In this document: positions 26,772 through 36,796 of the stretch, one piece after another
How the letters are laid out: each line of letters starts with the position of its first letter
Position numbering within the stretch: the stretch's first letter is position 1
Assembly (NCBI RefSeq): GCF_000006985.1
Contig: NC_002932.3
Span: 1-64,000, forward strand
Length of the DNA stretch: 64,000 bases
Source: Chlorobaculum tepidum TLS
GTDB lineage: Bacteria; Bacteroidota; Chlorobiia; Chlorobiales; Chlorobiaceae
Reading direction: 5' to 3'
The notes under the pieces: model-generated
What the model was told of the DNA's origin: nothing
The model's database searches: none
The model's input: only the letters and a program-made list of their open reading frames with translations
Program-made: the position numbers and the translations under genes

Positions 26772-28097
26772 CTACAACTGATCCCAAAACTTTTTCAGAC
26801 GGTCAACAAACTTCTTTCCGGTTGGCGGGGTATCGGGATTCTGCTCGGGACTCTGTTGAGCCTGCGAGGGTTCAGGAGAAGACGTAACCGGCTCCTGAGT
26901 CTGCCCGGACGGTGCCGGGGCAACCTCTCCGTAATCCTGGTACAGATTGTTCTGGAGCGAGTGAGCTACCAGACCCATCACCGTTGCGTACATCGGGTTG
27001 TTGATCGCATCCTTGATGCCGCCCGAAACCCCTTCCGGATAGCCCGTGCGCACGTCGAGACCGAGAATGTCCCTGGCCAGCTCGCCGGTGCCGGGCAAGA
27101 GCGCGCCGCCGCCGGTGATGATGACTCCGGCGTTCAGGTAGTCGTAGTAGCCCGAGCGCTTGATGATGTCTCGCACCAGTTCGAAAATCTCCATCATGCG
27201 GGCTTCGATGATCACCGTCAGGGAGCTTTTCGGGAACGACTTGCTCGGCCGTCCCTCGATGCTCTCGATCAGGATCTCCTCCTCCTTGTCGAGCACCTTT
27301 GCATAGGCGCATCCGTGCTGGATCTTGATCTCTTCAGCCACGTCGTTGAGTGCCTTGATGCCATAGGCCACATCGTGAGTCACATCGTTGGCCGCAACCT
27401 TGATCACCTCGGAATAACGGATCGCGCCGTCGATGTAGATGGCCACCTCGGTGGTGCCGCCGCCGATGTCGATCACCACCACGCCGCTCCGCCTCTCGCT
27501 CTCCTTCATCACGGCGAGACCGGAGGCCACCGGCTCAAAGGTCATGGCGCTGACTTCGAGGCCTGCCTTTTCGATGCACTGCTTGATGTTGCGGATCTTG
27601 GTCCGAAGTCCAACGACGATGTAGGCGCTGCCGCGCATGATCGTTCCGGCCATGCCGATCGGATCGAGCACGCCATCCTGGTCATCGACGATGAACTCCT
27701 GTGGAATGACGTGAATGATCTCGTGGTCGATGTCGAGATAGCGGATGTTGGTTTTGGCCTTTTCGAGGAAGCGCCGCACATCGGACTCGTTGACGATGCC
27801 CGACTGGTTGACGCTGATTTCGGAGTTGCTGTAGATGCAGTGGACGTGCGCGCCGGAGATGCCGACGTTGACTCCCTTGATTTTGATCGACGACTCGCGT
27901 TCAGCATCGGCCACCGCCTTCCTGATGGCGTCAACCGTCTTGTTGATGTTGACCACCGTCGCCCGTTGCAACCCCTCAGAGTTGGCGCGCCCCTTGCCGA
28001 GGACGTTGAGCTTGCCGACGTCGTCCTTTTCGGCGACGACGACGCAGACCTTGGTTGTACCTATATCGAGACCGACTACAATATTGCTCTTCGGCAT
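26772..28097 (-). CDS. ftsA: Cell division protein FtsA
   Basis: A 441-residue actin-fold protein that anchors FtsZ to the membrane. The phosphate-1 motif VVGLDIGTTKV is at the N-terminus and phosphate-2 VVIDIGGGTTEVAI lies further on. The inserted 1C (SHS2) domain lies between them. After a Pro/Gln-rich linker, the C-terminus FVDRLKKFWDQL is an amphipathic membrane-targeting helix. I prefer the ATG at 28097; a TTG at 28115 would overlap ftsQ by 4 bases but has no ribosome-binding site. Confidence 0.96.
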   Translation of the reverse strand: MPKSNIVVGLDIGTTKVCVVVAEKDDVGKLNVLGKGRANSEGLQRATVVNINKTVDAIRKAVADAERESSIKIKGVNVGISGAHVHCIYSNSEISVNQSGIVNESDVRRFLEKAKTNIRYLDIDHEIIHVIPQEFIVDDQDGVLDPIGMAGTIMRGSAYIVVGLRTKIRNIKQCIEKAGLEVSAMTFEPVASGLAVMKESERRSGVVVIDIGGGTTEVAIYIDGAIRYSEVIKVAANDVTHDVAYGIKALNDVAEEIKIQHGCAYAKVLDKEEEILIESIEGRPSKSFPKSSLTVIIEARMMEIFELVRDIIKRSGYYDYLNAGVIITGGGALLPGTGELARDILGLDVRTGYPEGVSGGIKDAINNPMYATVMGLVAHSLQNNLYQDYGEVAPAPSGQTQEPVTSSPEPSQAQQSPEQNPDTPPTGKKFVDRLKKFWDQL

Positions 28098-28111
28098 GAG
28101 AAGTTTTGAGT

Positions 28112-29050
28112 TCAATGGTGTTCATCGGGAAGTTGGCCGCCCGCAGGCGGGGCAACCGGCGCCGCTGTAGAATCTACGGAGGCTTCTTCGTTTACGGGCG
28201 AAGTGGCGAACACTCTCTGCCGGAAGCGAAGATCGACCGACTCATAACAATCGATGCCTTTTTTTGCAACAACCTTTTGCCAGAATATCTCGAATTTTTT
28301 CAATTTTTCCTTGAAATTCCCGTCGTTTCCGACAACAAAGCGTATTGGCGACCCCGTCACGGTGAACCATGTCTGGTTGTCGGGGGTAAGATGAATGGCT
28401 GAAACCATCAGCCGGGCGTAAGTGCTTTGATCGAAGGCGACGAGCAATTCGAAGAGCAGATTCCGGTCCTTGTCATTCAGCCGTCGGACGCCTCCGGGGC
28501 GCGCCGGGCGAGTGCTTCTCGCGCCATATACCGGCACAAGGCGAAAGCGCTCCGAGACTGCTTCGTCGGGCAAAAGATTTCCTTCCGTATCGATAATCAG
28601 TGGCTGTCCCGCGTCAGCCATGAGCGCTGCCGGACGCCGCTCATCGATGCCGACGCGCAGAATGCCGTTCAGCTCCTTGCTGATTCGCATCTGCTTGATC
28701 CAGGGTTCCGGGGCGAGCGCCCGGCGGACATCGTCGAGCCTGACCTCATCCAGATTTTTTCCCTTGAACCGGTTCAGGCGGCGTTCGATGGAAGCGGTGG
28801 GAATCAGGTTCACGCCGCTGACCACCACCCGGTGGACCGTCACCTGCTGCTTCCACTGCGTGGCGTACCACGAGAGCGCCGCGACCGCCGCGAGCAGCAG
28901 CGCGGCGAAGGTCATCATCACCGGCGTGGTACCGAAAAGTCGGCGCAGCTTGCCACTGCGAGGACGCACCGATTCAGGTGCATCGAGGTCCGGCAGCGCC
29001 GGATCTTGACGCAGTTCCTCGCTCCGCTGTTCATGTTTCGGACGAGCCAT
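28112..29050 (-). CDS. ftsQ: Cell division protein FtsQ/DivIB
   Basis: A 312-residue bitopic protein of the divisome. A charged cytoplasmic tail (about 40 residues) is followed by one membrane helix (TPVMMTFAALLLAAVAALSW) and a periplasmic POTRA-type domain (HRVVVSGVNLIPTASIERRL). It connects FtsB/FtsL with FtsW/FtsI. I start at ATG 29050, which has AGGAG 8 bases upstream; the frame also has a TTG at 29077. The C-terminal tail is Pro/Ala-rich. It lies between murC and ftsA, the classical position. Confidence 0.88.
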   Translation of the reverse strand: MARPKHEQRSEELRQDPALPDLDAPESVRPRSGKLRRLFGTTPVMMTFAALLLAAVAALSWYATQWKQQVTVHRVVVSGVNLIPTASIERRLNRFKGKNLDEVRLDDVRRALAPEPWIKQMRISKELNGILRVGIDERRPAALMADAGQPLIIDTEGNLLPDEAVSERFRLVPVYGARSTRPARPGGVRRLNDKDRNLLFELLVAFDQSTYARLMVSAIHLTPDNQTWFTVTGSPIRFVVGNDGNFKEKLKKFEIFWQKVVAKKGIDCYESVDLRFRQRVFATSPVNEEASVDSTAAPVAPPAGGQLPDEHH

Positions 29051-29086
29051 ACTTGTTGCTCCTGTTATGCCAGTCAACGGCGGAGA

Positions 29087-30505
29087 TCATGACGCCGTTG
29101 CGTCTGCGTTGCTGCGCATCTCCGTGCACCATGCGGCGAATCGCGCGGCCAGATGCGTGATGTCGCCCGCCCCCATGAAGAGGAAAAGCGTCTCCGGCGC
29201 GGCCTCCTCCTGAAGCGCCGCGAGCAGCGCTTCGTGCTCTTCGGTGAACCATACGTTTTTCGCCCCGGCGGTTCTCGATGCTTCGGCCACCAACTCGCCG
29301 GTGATACCGGGATAGTCCTCGGCCTTCTCGCGCGACGGGTAGATGCCCGCCACGTAAACCGTGTCGGCGCGGGAGAGCGCCCAGCCGAACTCACCGGCGA
29401 ACTCCGCCGTCCGCGAGTAAAGATGCGGCTGGAAAACCGCCACGATGCGGTGCTCTTTCCATCCGTCGCGGGCTGCCCGGACGGTCGCCTTCACCTCGGT
29501 GGGGTGATGCGCGTAATCGTCGATGACGAGCACGCCGTCAGCGCCCCGGTACTTGACCTGGAAGCGGCGGCGCATTCCGCTGTACCTGGCCAGGCCAGCG
29601 ATGATCCGCTCCGGCGGCAGGCCGATTTCGAGGCCGACCGAGAAGGCCGCCAGCGCGTTGAGCACGTTATGCCTGCCGGGCACGTTGAGCCGTACGCCGG
29701 GGTAGCGCTCGCCGAACGCCTCGACGGTAAAGGTGCTGCCCCCATCGCCGGGTTCGATCTCCGAAGCCATCACATCGGCGTGCTCCTCGATGCCGAAGGT
29801 AGTGTAGCGGCGATTCAGCCGGGGAATGATACGCCGGATCTCCGGCCAGTCAACGCAGCAGATGACCCGCCCGTAAAACGGCACCTTATTGGCGAACTCC
29901 GCGAAGCAGTCGCGCAGGTTGTCCATCGTGCCGTAGGTGTCCATGTGCTCCGATTCGAGGCTGTTCAGGACGGCTATGGTCGGCGTGAGCTTGAGGAACG
30001 CGCGGTCGTACTCGTCGGCCTCGATCACCATGGACTTGCCCTCGCCGACCACCGTGCTTCCCTTGAGGTAGTCCGACACGCCGCCGATCATCACTGTCGG
30101 CGACTGGCCCGCTTCGAGCAGCATGGTTGCGACCATTGCGGTCGTGGTGGTCTTGCCGTGGGTGCCCGAGACGCAGATGCCCGATTTGTGGCGCATCAGC
30201 TCGCCGAGCATTTCGTCGCGCTTGATGACCGGAATGCCGAGCTTCTGCGCGGCGAGAATTTCGACGTTGCTCTCGGGACGCACTGCCGAGGAGTAGACGA
30301 CAACGTCGCTCGCGCCGACATTTTCGGCCTGGTGCCCCTGATGGATTACCGCGCCAAGCTCACGAAGCTTGTCGATCACCTCGCCTGAGGCCAGGTCAGA
30401 GCCGCTGACCGCGAATCCCGATTTCAGCAGCAGTTCGGCGATGGCGCTCATTCCCGCGCCGCCGATGCCGACGATATGCACATTCTTTGTTTTTCCCAGT
30501 TCCAT
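29087..30505 (-). CDS. murC: UDP-N-acetylmuramate--L-alanine ligase
   Basis: A 472-residue Mur ligase that adds the first amino acid, L-alanine, to UDP-MurNAc. The N-terminal UDP-binding segment is [17 protein letters not shown], characteristic of MurC. The ATP-binding loop is SGTHGKTTT. The third domain includes [10 protein letters not shown], another MurC hallmark. I start at ATG 30505, 8 bases after AAGGAG; a GTG nine bases earlier is in frame. It follows murG by 12 bases. Confidence 0.97.
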   Translation of the reverse strand: MELGKTKNVHIVGIGGAGMSAIAELLLKSGFAVSGSDLASGEVIDKLRELGAVIHQGHQAENVGASDVVVYSSAVRPESNVEILAAQKLGIPVIKRDEMLGELMRHKSGICVSGTHGKTTTTAMVATMLLEAGQSPTVMIGGVSDYLKGSTVVGEGKSMVIEADEYDRAFLKLTPTIAVLNSLESEHMDTYGTMDNLRDCFAEFANKVPFYGRVICCVDWPEIRRIIPRLNRRYTTFGIEEHADVMASEIEPGDGGSTFTVEAFGERYPGVRLNVPGRHNVLNALAAFSVGLEIGLPPERIIAGLARYSGMRRRFQVKYRGADGVLVIDDYAHHPTEVKATVRAARDGWKEHRIVAVFQPHLYSRTAEFAGEFGWALSRADTVYVAGIYPSREKAEDYPGITGELVAEASRTAGAKNVWFTEEHEALLAALQEEAAPETLFLFMGAGDITHLAARFAAWCTEMRSNADATAS

Positions 30506-30517
30506 GGGGGGCACTCC

Positions 30518-31612
30518 TTATGATTTTGATAGCGCGATGATTCTTTCCGCGAGTGTCGCCGCCGCGCCGGGATGACCCTCTCGCCGGGCCGCCTCGCCCA
30601 TTTGCGCGAGTTTCTCGCGGTCGCGGAGCAGTGTGAGGATCACGTCGAACGACGCTTCTTCGCCGATCTTTGAGTCGTCGATCATGACCGATGCGCCCGC
30701 GCTCACCAGCGCCATCGCGTTGTGGCGCTGGTGATCAGCCGCCGCGTAGGGATAGGGGATCAGCACCGAGGGCTTGCCGAGGTTGGTCAGCTCGGCAAGG
30801 CTCGAAGCCCCCGCCCGGCAAAGCACCAGATCGGCGGCTCCGTACGCCTTGCCCATCTCCTGAATGTAGGGACCGATCCAGCGAGTTGCCGAAGTGCCGA
30901 TCTCCCCGCGCATCCGGTCGGCGTCAAGCGCGCCGGTCTGCCAGATGAGGTTGACCGTGCCTTCGAGACGATGGCACAGCTTCAGCACGGCGTTGTTGAT
31001 CGCCCGCGCCCCACGGCTTCCACCGAAGACCAGCAGCGTCGGCAAACTCCGGTCGAGGCCGAAAAAGTCGAGGCACGACTCCCGGCTCTCGGCGGGAAAC
31101 TCCCGCGCCGGATTGCCGGTCACGAACACCTCGGATTTTCCTCCGAAAAACTTCCGGCTCTCCTCGAACGACAGATGCACCTCGGTCGCCATGCGCGCCA
31201 GCAGTCGCGTCGTCACTCCCGGAAAAGCATTCTGCTCCTGAATCAGTGTCTTCTTGCCCGAAAGCTGCGCGGCGAGGAGCAGCGGCGCGCTGACGTAGCC
31301 GCCCGTACCCACCACCACGTCGGGCTGCTCCTTGCGCACAAGCGCCATTGCCATCGAGAGCGATTTGGCGAAGTCGCCGAGAATGAGTGCGTTCTCCACC
31401 AGCGCTCGGATCGACAAACCGCGCTTCAGCCCCCTGACCGGAAAGAGTACGAGCCGGTAGCCGAGGCGCGGCACCTCGGTTGCCTCGATTCCGGCGGAGG
31501 TACCTGCGAAGGAGATGCTGATACCAGGCACCCGCTTCTTCAGCTCCGCCGCCATCGCCACACCGGGGTAAAGGTGTCCGCCGGTGCCGCCACCTGCGAA
31601 GAGCACTTTCAT
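30518..31612 (-). CDS. murG: UDP-GlcNAc transferase MurG
   Basis: A 364-residue GT-B glycosyltransferase that converts lipid I to lipid II on the cytoplasmic membrane face. The N-terminal GGGTGGHLYPGVA loop and the second glycine-rich loop GGSRGARAINNA are the family signatures. The donor-binding region reads CRAGASSLAELTNLGKPSVLIPYP. The ATG overlaps the ftsW stop by 4 bases. Confidence 0.97.
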   Translation of the reverse strand: MKVLFAGGGTGGHLYPGVAMAAELKKRVPGISISFAGTSAGIEATEVPRLGYRLVLFPVRGLKRGLSIRALVENALILGDFAKSLSMAMALVRKEQPDVVVGTGGYVSAPLLLAAQLSGKKTLIQEQNAFPGVTTRLLARMATEVHLSFEESRKFFGGKSEVFVTGNPAREFPAESRESCLDFFGLDRSLPTLLVFGGSRGARAINNAVLKLCHRLEGTVNLIWQTGALDADRMRGEIGTSATRWIGPYIQEMGKAYGAADLVLCRAGASSLAELTNLGKPSVLIPYPYAAADHQRHNAMALVSAGASVMIDDSKIGEEASFDVILTLLRDREKLAQMGEAARREGHPGAAATLAERIIALSKS

Positions 31613-32838
31613 AAGGAACCTCCCTTCGATTCGAGCAGCGCCTGCGCCCGCTCGATGGTTTCGACCTTTTTCCGGTAACGTGAAATGCTGACCAGAAGCC
31701 CGATGCCGAGCGAGTTGAACAGCAGCGCCGTGCCGCCGTAGCTGATGAACGGCAGCGCCACACCGGTGGTCGGCATGAGGTGGCAGGCCACGGCGATGTT
31801 GATGAATGCGAAGAAGACAATGGCGAAGGTGACGCCGATGGCGACGTAGCGTCCGAACAGGTCGGGAGCGTGCTTGGCGATGATGATGCCACAGGCAAAC
31901 AGCCCGGAAAAGAGCAGCAGGATAACCAGCGCACCGATAAAGCCGTACTCCTCGCCGATGATAACGAAGACGAAGTCGTTGTACGACAGCGGCAGGTAAA
32001 GCTCCCGCTGTTTGCTGGCCCCGAGGCCAAGACCGAACAGGCCGCCGTTGCCGAGGCCGAGCAGCGCCTGGCGCACCTGGTAGCTCAGCTCCTTCTCGCC
32101 GCCGCCGAACGAGACGAGGCGGGCGACGCGGTAGGGCGCGGCAATCGCGAAGACTGCCGCAATCGGGATCAGCAGCGAAGCGGTGGCAAGCAGATACTTG
32201 ATCCGGATGCCGCCGATGAACATCAGCGTGAAGCCGATGATCGCGATGATCGAGGCGGTGCTGAAGTTCGGCTCGAGCGCCACCAGCGCAACAACGATCA
32301 TCAGGAGCACCAGCATCGGATAGTACCCGTCATGCAGATCCTTGATATACGCTCTCTTTTCAGAGAGCAGCCGGGAAAAGTGAAAAATGATGGCGTATTT
32401 GGCCAGATCCGAAGCCTGGAACTTCAGCGGGCCAAATCCGAGCCAGCGGGCGGCGCCGTGAATGACATGCGCCAGCTTGAGCAACAGCAAAATGGCCAAC
32501 AGACCGATGCTGACAAAAAGAAACAGTTTGCTGATCTTTCTGAAGATATGGTAGTCGATGGCGCCAACCACGAAGATCACCGCCATGCCAGCAATGGCAA
32601 AAGTGAGCTGCCGCCAGAGGAAGTACTGCGGGTCGGAAAATTTCTGTTCCGCCCACCCGGCTCCGCTACTGTAAACGACGACCACTCCGATGCACATCAG
32701 CAGCGCGACGATCAGGAGCAGCAGCTTGCCGGCGATGTTTTCGCCCCGTCCGGTCGAGGGCAGCAGCGACGCCATCGATTCGGCGGGAGCGTCGTCAAGC
32801 TCCAGATCGAAATTCAGTTTAAGGTCATTCAGCTTCAT
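31609..32838 (-). CDS. ftsW: Lipid II polymerase FtsW (SEDS family)
   Basis: A 409-residue polytopic SEDS glycosyltransferase that polymerises septal peptidoglycan with FtsI. About ten membrane helices are visible. SEDS landmarks include AARWLGFGPLKFQASDLAKYA, a segment holding the conserved polar residues, and the C-terminal PTTGVALPFISYGGTALL motif. RodA is similar, but the place between murD and murG supports FtsW. The N-terminal cytoplasmic tail of about 35 residues is longer than usual. GGGAG precedes the ATG, and both ends overlap neighbours by 4 bases. Confidence 0.96.
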   Translation of the reverse strand: MKLNDLKLNFDLELDDAPAESMASLLPSTGRGENIAGKLLLLIVALLMCIGVVVVYSSGAGWAEQKFSDPQYFLWRQLTFAIAGMAVIFVVGAIDYHIFRKISKLFLFVSIGLLAILLLLKLAHVIHGAARWLGFGPLKFQASDLAKYAIIFHFSRLLSEKRAYIKDLHDGYYPMLVLLMIVVALVALEPNFSTASIIAIIGFTLMFIGGIRIKYLLATASLLIPIAAVFAIAAPYRVARLVSFGGGEKELSYQVRQALLGLGNGGLFGLGLGASKQRELYLPLSYNDFVFVIIGEEYGFIGALVILLLFSGLFACGIIIAKHAPDLFGRYVAIGVTFAIVFFAFINIAVACHLMPTTGVALPFISYGGTALLFNSLGIGLLVSISRYRKKVETIERAQALLESKGGSL

Positions 32839-34232
32839 GTCAGCTCCCGGACAAGTTGCTTGAACTGGCGCCCGCGATCCTCGAAGTCTCGGAACATGTC
32901 AAAGCTCGAACAGGCTGGCGAAAAGAGCACGCTCGCGCCGGGACGGGCGTTCTGGCGAGCCAGCTCGACCGCCTCCGCGAGCGAAGCGGCCTCGACGACC
33001 GGTGTGACGCCACGGAACGCGTCGGCGATCTTCCGGCGCGACTCGCCAATCGCCACGATGCAGGCGACCTTCTCGCGCACGAGGTCGGCGATGGCGCTGT
33101 AGTCGTTGCCCTTGTCGCGTCCCCCGGCGATGAGCACCATGCCCGCCGGAACCGACTGAAGCGCTTGCCGAAGCGCATTGACGCTGGTGGCCTTCGAGTC
33201 GTTGATCCAGTTGAGGCCGCAGGCGTTTCCGGCAAGCTCCTGCCGGTGCTCCACGCCGCCGAACCCGGCGAGCACGCCCCGCATCGTCTCCGGCGCAACA
33301 CCAGCGGCCAGCGCCGCTGCGACGGAGGAGAGCGCGTTGTAGAGATTGTGTTCGCCGCGAAATCCCGGCTTCATGATCTCGTCAACCCGCATGAGCCGCT
33401 CCGTCGATCCGGACGCGCGGACGACGATCTCGCCGTCTTCGACGGAGACGAAATCTCCCGGCGCGACGTCGAGCGTTTCGGCCCGCAGACCGAGGCGCAC
33501 CAAGCGGAAGGGCCACGGTTCGGAACGGTCGAAATGGGCGCGCAGGATCGGATCGTCATGATTATAGATGAGGGTGTCGCCCGCGCCCTGCCGGGCGTGG
33601 ATGCGATACTTCGCAGTGGCGTAGGCTTCGATGCTGCCGCCGTAGCGATCCATGTGGTCGGGCGTGACGTTGGTCAAAACGGCGATGTTGGGCCGAAAGT
33701 CGAAGCACGCTTCGAGCTGGTAGCTGCTCAGTTCGAGCACGGCGATGTCCGCCGCCGTCATGCCGGGGACCTCCGACGAAAACGGAATGCCGATGTTACC
33801 CACGCTGAAGGCTCGGAATCCCTTCCGTTCGCCCTCCGCCGCGCAGATGCGGTGGAGCAGCGTGGCCGTGGTGGTCTTGCCGTCCGTGCCGGTGATGCCG
33901 ATGATGCGGGCCGGACAGAACCAGCTCGCCAGCTCGATCTCGCTCACCACGGGAATACCGCGCGCGTGCATTTCGCGGATGACTGGCACGGTTTGCGGAA
34001 TACCGGGACTGACGATGCACAGCGCAGCCTCGAAGACCCGCTCCGAATGGCCGCCCTCTTCGAACGGCACGCCAAGTTGTCGCAGTGTTGCCGCCGCCTC
34101 CGGGCTGACCGCGCCAAATTCGCTTAAGAATGGCCGCGCCCCCGCCCGCGCGAGCAGGCCAGCCGCTGATACACCGCTTTTGCCGGCGCCGATCACCGAC
34201 GCCACTTTCCCTTTCAGCTCTTCCGGTTTCAC
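32835..34232 (-). CDS. murD: UDP-MurNAc-L-alanine--D-glutamate ligase
   Basis: A 465-residue Mur ligase adding D-glutamate. The N-terminal domain begins VIGAGKSGVSAAGLLARAGA. The ATP loop is GITGTDGKTTT, with the Asp typical of MurD. NVTPDHMDRYG and the NDSKATSVNALRQAL segment carry catalytic residues. The start is GTG at 34232, only 1 base after the mraY stop, with no clear ribosome-binding site, so translation may depend on coupling to mraY. Confidence 0.96.
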   Translation of the reverse strand: MKPEELKGKVASVIGAGKSGVSAAGLLARAGARPFLSEFGAVSPEAAATLRQLGVPFEEGGHSERVFEAALCIVSPGIPQTVPVIREMHARGIPVVSEIELASWFCPARIIGITGTDGKTTTATLLHRICAAEGERKGFRAFSVGNIGIPFSSEVPGMTAADIAVLELSSYQLEACFDFRPNIAVLTNVTPDHMDRYGGSIEAYATAKYRIHARQGAGDTLIYNHDDPILRAHFDRSEPWPFRLVRLGLRAETLDVAPGDFVSVEDGEIVVRASGSTERLMRVDEIMKPGFRGEHNLYNALSSVAAALAAGVAPETMRGVLAGFGGVEHRQELAGNACGLNWINDSKATSVNALRQALQSVPAGMVLIAGGRDKGNDYSAIADLVREKVACIVAIGESRRKIADAFRGVTPVVEAASLAEAVELARQNARPGASVLFSPACSSFDMFRDFEDRGRQFKQLVRELT

Positions 34233-34233
34233 G

Positions 34234-35340
34234 TTATCGCAGTTTCAGGGTCATGAGGCTTGTCAGAAAGAGCAGGATTGAAATGATCCAGAAACGGATC
34301 ACGATCTTCTGTTCCGCCCATCCCTTCAGCTGAAAATGGTGATGCAGCGGCGCCATCAGGAAAATGCGACGCCCTTCGCCGTACAGCTTTTTTGAAATCT
34401 TGAACCAGGCGACCTGCATCGAAACCGAAAGGGTCTCGACGAAAAAGACTCCCGCCAGCACCGGTAAAAGGAGTTCCTGCTTTATCATGAGCGCGATCAC
34501 CGCGATGGCGCTACCGAGCGAGAGAGAACCGGTGTCGCCCATGAACACCTCGGCAGGGCTGGAGTTGAACCACAGAAATCCCACACACGCCATGACGATG
34601 GCCATACTTACCACGGCAACCTCGCCCGCGCCTGAGATGAAGGGGATGCTGAGATAGCCGGAATAGACCGCGTTACCACAGAGGTAGGCGAAGACGCCGA
34701 GGGCGAAGGTGACGATGGCCGCATTGCCCGCCGCCAGGCCGTCGAGGCCGTCGGTGAGGTTGACTGCGTTGGAGACCGCCGTGATGATGAATATTACCAC
34801 CGGAATGTAGAAGATGCCATAATCGACCGAGAGCTTTTTGAAAAAGGGTACGGTGGTATCGGAGAGCAGTACCGAAAAAACGGGATCGTTCCAGGTGTAG
34901 AAGCCGATGACCAGGCCGAGCGTTACCTGCCCGATCAGCTTGTAGTGGCCGGCAAGGCCGCCCTTGACCTTCAGCACAACCTTCTGGTAGTCGTCGATGA
35001 AGCCGATCAGGCCCATCCAGAAGACGGCCAGCATGATGAGCCAGACATGCGGATCATCGATCTTGGCCCAGAGAAATGCCGAAACTTCAATAGCGAAAAT
35101 GATCATGAGTCCGCCCATCGTGGGGACATCTTTTTTCTTGCGATGTTCTGGTGGCGCCTCCTCTTTGATTGGTTCGACGAATTTCGACTTGAGAAAGCGG
35201 ATGAACCTCTGCCCGGCGAAGATGATGATCAAGAGGGCCGTGATGGCCGCCGCGCTGGCCCTGAAGGTCAGATATTCGATGACCCCCATGCCGGGAAGAC
35301 TGTAGAGTTCGTTGATGTATCGAAGAATGTAATAGAGCAT
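34234..35340 (-). CDS. mraY: Phospho-MurNAc-pentapeptide transferase MraY
   Basis: A 368-residue integral membrane enzyme that makes lipid I from UDP-MurNAc-pentapeptide and undecaprenyl phosphate. About ten membrane helices. Signature segments are [25 protein letters not shown] (catalytic Asp cluster), [11 protein letters not shown] and the [11 protein letters not shown] loop near the end. I start at ATG 35340 (MLYYILRY); the frame extends 20 codons further but that part is not conserved. It follows murF by 7 bases. Confidence 0.97.
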   Translation of the reverse strand: MLYYILRYINELYSLPGMGVIEYLTFRASAAAITALLIIIFAGQRFIRFLKSKFVEPIKEEAPPEHRKKKDVPTMGGLMIIFAIEVSAFLWAKIDDPHVWLIMLAVFWMGLIGFIDDYQKVVLKVKGGLAGHYKLIGQVTLGLVIGFYTWNDPVFSVLLSDTTVPFFKKLSVDYGIFYIPVVIFIITAVSNAVNLTDGLDGLAAGNAAIVTFALGVFAYLCGNAVYSGYLSIPFISGAGEVAVVSMAIVMACVGFLWFNSSPAEVFMGDTGSLSLGSAIAVIALMIKQELLLPVLAGVFFVETLSVSMQVAWFKISKKLYGEGRRIFLMAPLHHHFQLKGWAEQKIVIRFWIISILLFLTSLMTLKLR

Positions 35341-35347
35341 TACCGGT

Positions 35348-36772
35348 TCAGATCGAGTGCTGTTGATTCTGTTTGATAAGATCGTCCGCCGCCAGTTCAA
35401 GCTTCATTCCGCGAGACCCCTTGAAGAGCAACGCGTCACCCGGCTGGACGTACTCCGACAGGAAGCCGCGAAGCTCGTCCATCGTCCCGAAGTGCCTGAG
35501 GCAGCGCCCGCCCGCCTGCTCGCAGATGAGTTGGGCGGCATCACCCAGGGTGAGGCAGGCATCGAGCGGCAGTTGGCGAATATACCTGCCGATGCTTTCA
35601 TGTTCAATGGCCGAATTGTCGCCGAGTTCGAGCATGTCGCCAAGCACCGCAATCCGGCGGCCCCGGCACTCGATGGCCGCAAGCGTATCGAGCGCCAGAC
35701 GCACCGAGTCGGGATTGGCGTTGTAGGTGTCGTTGAGCACCACGATTCCGCCGTCTTCGAACAGCTCCATGCGCTTCCAGCCCTTCGCGGGCAGGAGTGT
35801 GCCAAGTCCTTCGGCGATGTGCGCCGGGGCGAGGCCAAAGTGCGCGCCGACCGCAGAGGCGGCTACGGCGTTGATGACGTTGTGTCGCCCGACAAACTGC
35901 ATCGCCACTGGCTGGTGAACGCCGGATTCGGAGCAGAGCGTGAACGAAACGCGGCCCACCCGGTCCGCGCCGATCTGTTCGGCCCACCACGCGCGGCCCG
36001 CTCCCGGCTGCGCTCCGTAGCCGGTCTTGCGTGACAGACTCGCTCCTGCAGCGGCGAGGCGGTGATCGTCGAGATTGACGAACGCTGTTCCGCCGTGCGC
36101 TTCGAGGTAGCGGAAGAGCGCCGCCTCGGCATCGGCGACCCCGTCGAGGGAGCCGAAAAATTCGAGATGCTCGTGGCCGATGTTGGTCAACAGGCCGTGT
36201 GTCGGTTTGGCAAGCGAAGAGAGGAACTCCATTTCGCCGGGATGGTTGATGCCCATCTCGATCACGGCCACTTCGGTGTCGCGGCGCATCTGCAAGAGCG
36301 TCAGCGGCACGCCGAGGTGGTTGTTGTAGTTGCCCTGCGTGACGAGGACGTTGAAGCTGGTCGAGAGCACGGCGGCAAGCATCTCCTTGGTGGTGGTCTT
36401 GCCGTTGCTGCCGCCGATGCCGATTACCGGAATGTCGAAGCGCTCCCGGTAGGCGGCGGCGAGCTGCTGGAACGCCTTGACCGGATCGTCGGCGACGAGA
36501 AAACGGCGGTCGTCGCCCTGATGCTCCGCGCCCTTTTCGACGAACCATTCGCGCGACACCACGGCCCACGACGCACCGTTGGCGAACACCTCGCCGACGA
36601 AGCGGTGCCCGTCGGTGCGCTCTCCCGGCAGCGCGACGAACACTGCGCCATCGACCGCCTTGCGAGAATCGATTACCACCACCGGATCGTCGAGCCGGTA
36701 CCCCTCGCCAACGTCACGGGCCACGACGGTTCCCGCCCGCTCGAAATCGCTGAACATCAGCGCTCCTTTCAT
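35348..36772 (-). CDS. murF: UDP-MurNAc-tripeptide--D-alanyl-D-alanine ligase
   Basis: A 474-residue Mur ligase that adds the D-Ala-D-Ala dipeptide. The ATP loop is [15 protein letters not shown], followed by [13 protein letters not shown] and the [12 protein letters not shown] segment, all MurF-specific. [15 protein letters not shown] carries conserved binding residues. Two starts are credible: ATG 36772 with GGGAG 5 bases upstream, and ATG 36757 with AAAGGAG 5 bases upstream (469 residues). I chose the longer. Confidence 0.96.
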   Translation of the reverse strand: MKGALMFSDFERAGTVVARDVGEGYRLDDPVVVIDSRKAVDGAVFVALPGERTDGHRFVGEVFANGASWAVVSREWFVEKGAEHQGDDRRFLVADDPVKAFQQLAAAYRERFDIPVIGIGGSNGKTTTKEMLAAVLSTSFNVLVTQGNYNNHLGVPLTLLQMRRDTEVAVIEMGINHPGEMEFLSSLAKPTHGLLTNIGHEHLEFFGSLDGVADAEAALFRYLEAHGGTAFVNLDDHRLAAAGASLSRKTGYGAQPGAGRAWWAEQIGADRVGRVSFTLCSESGVHQPVAMQFVGRHNVINAVAASAVGAHFGLAPAHIAEGLGTLLPAKGWKRMELFEDGGIVVLNDTYNANPDSVRLALDTLAAIECRGRRIAVLGDMLELGDNSAIEHESIGRYIRQLPLDACLTLGDAAQLICEQAGGRCLRHFGTMDELRGFLSEYVQPGDALLFKGSRGMKLELAADDLIKQNQQHSI

Positions 36773-36796
36773 CTTCACTCCCTGACTTCCGTTAAC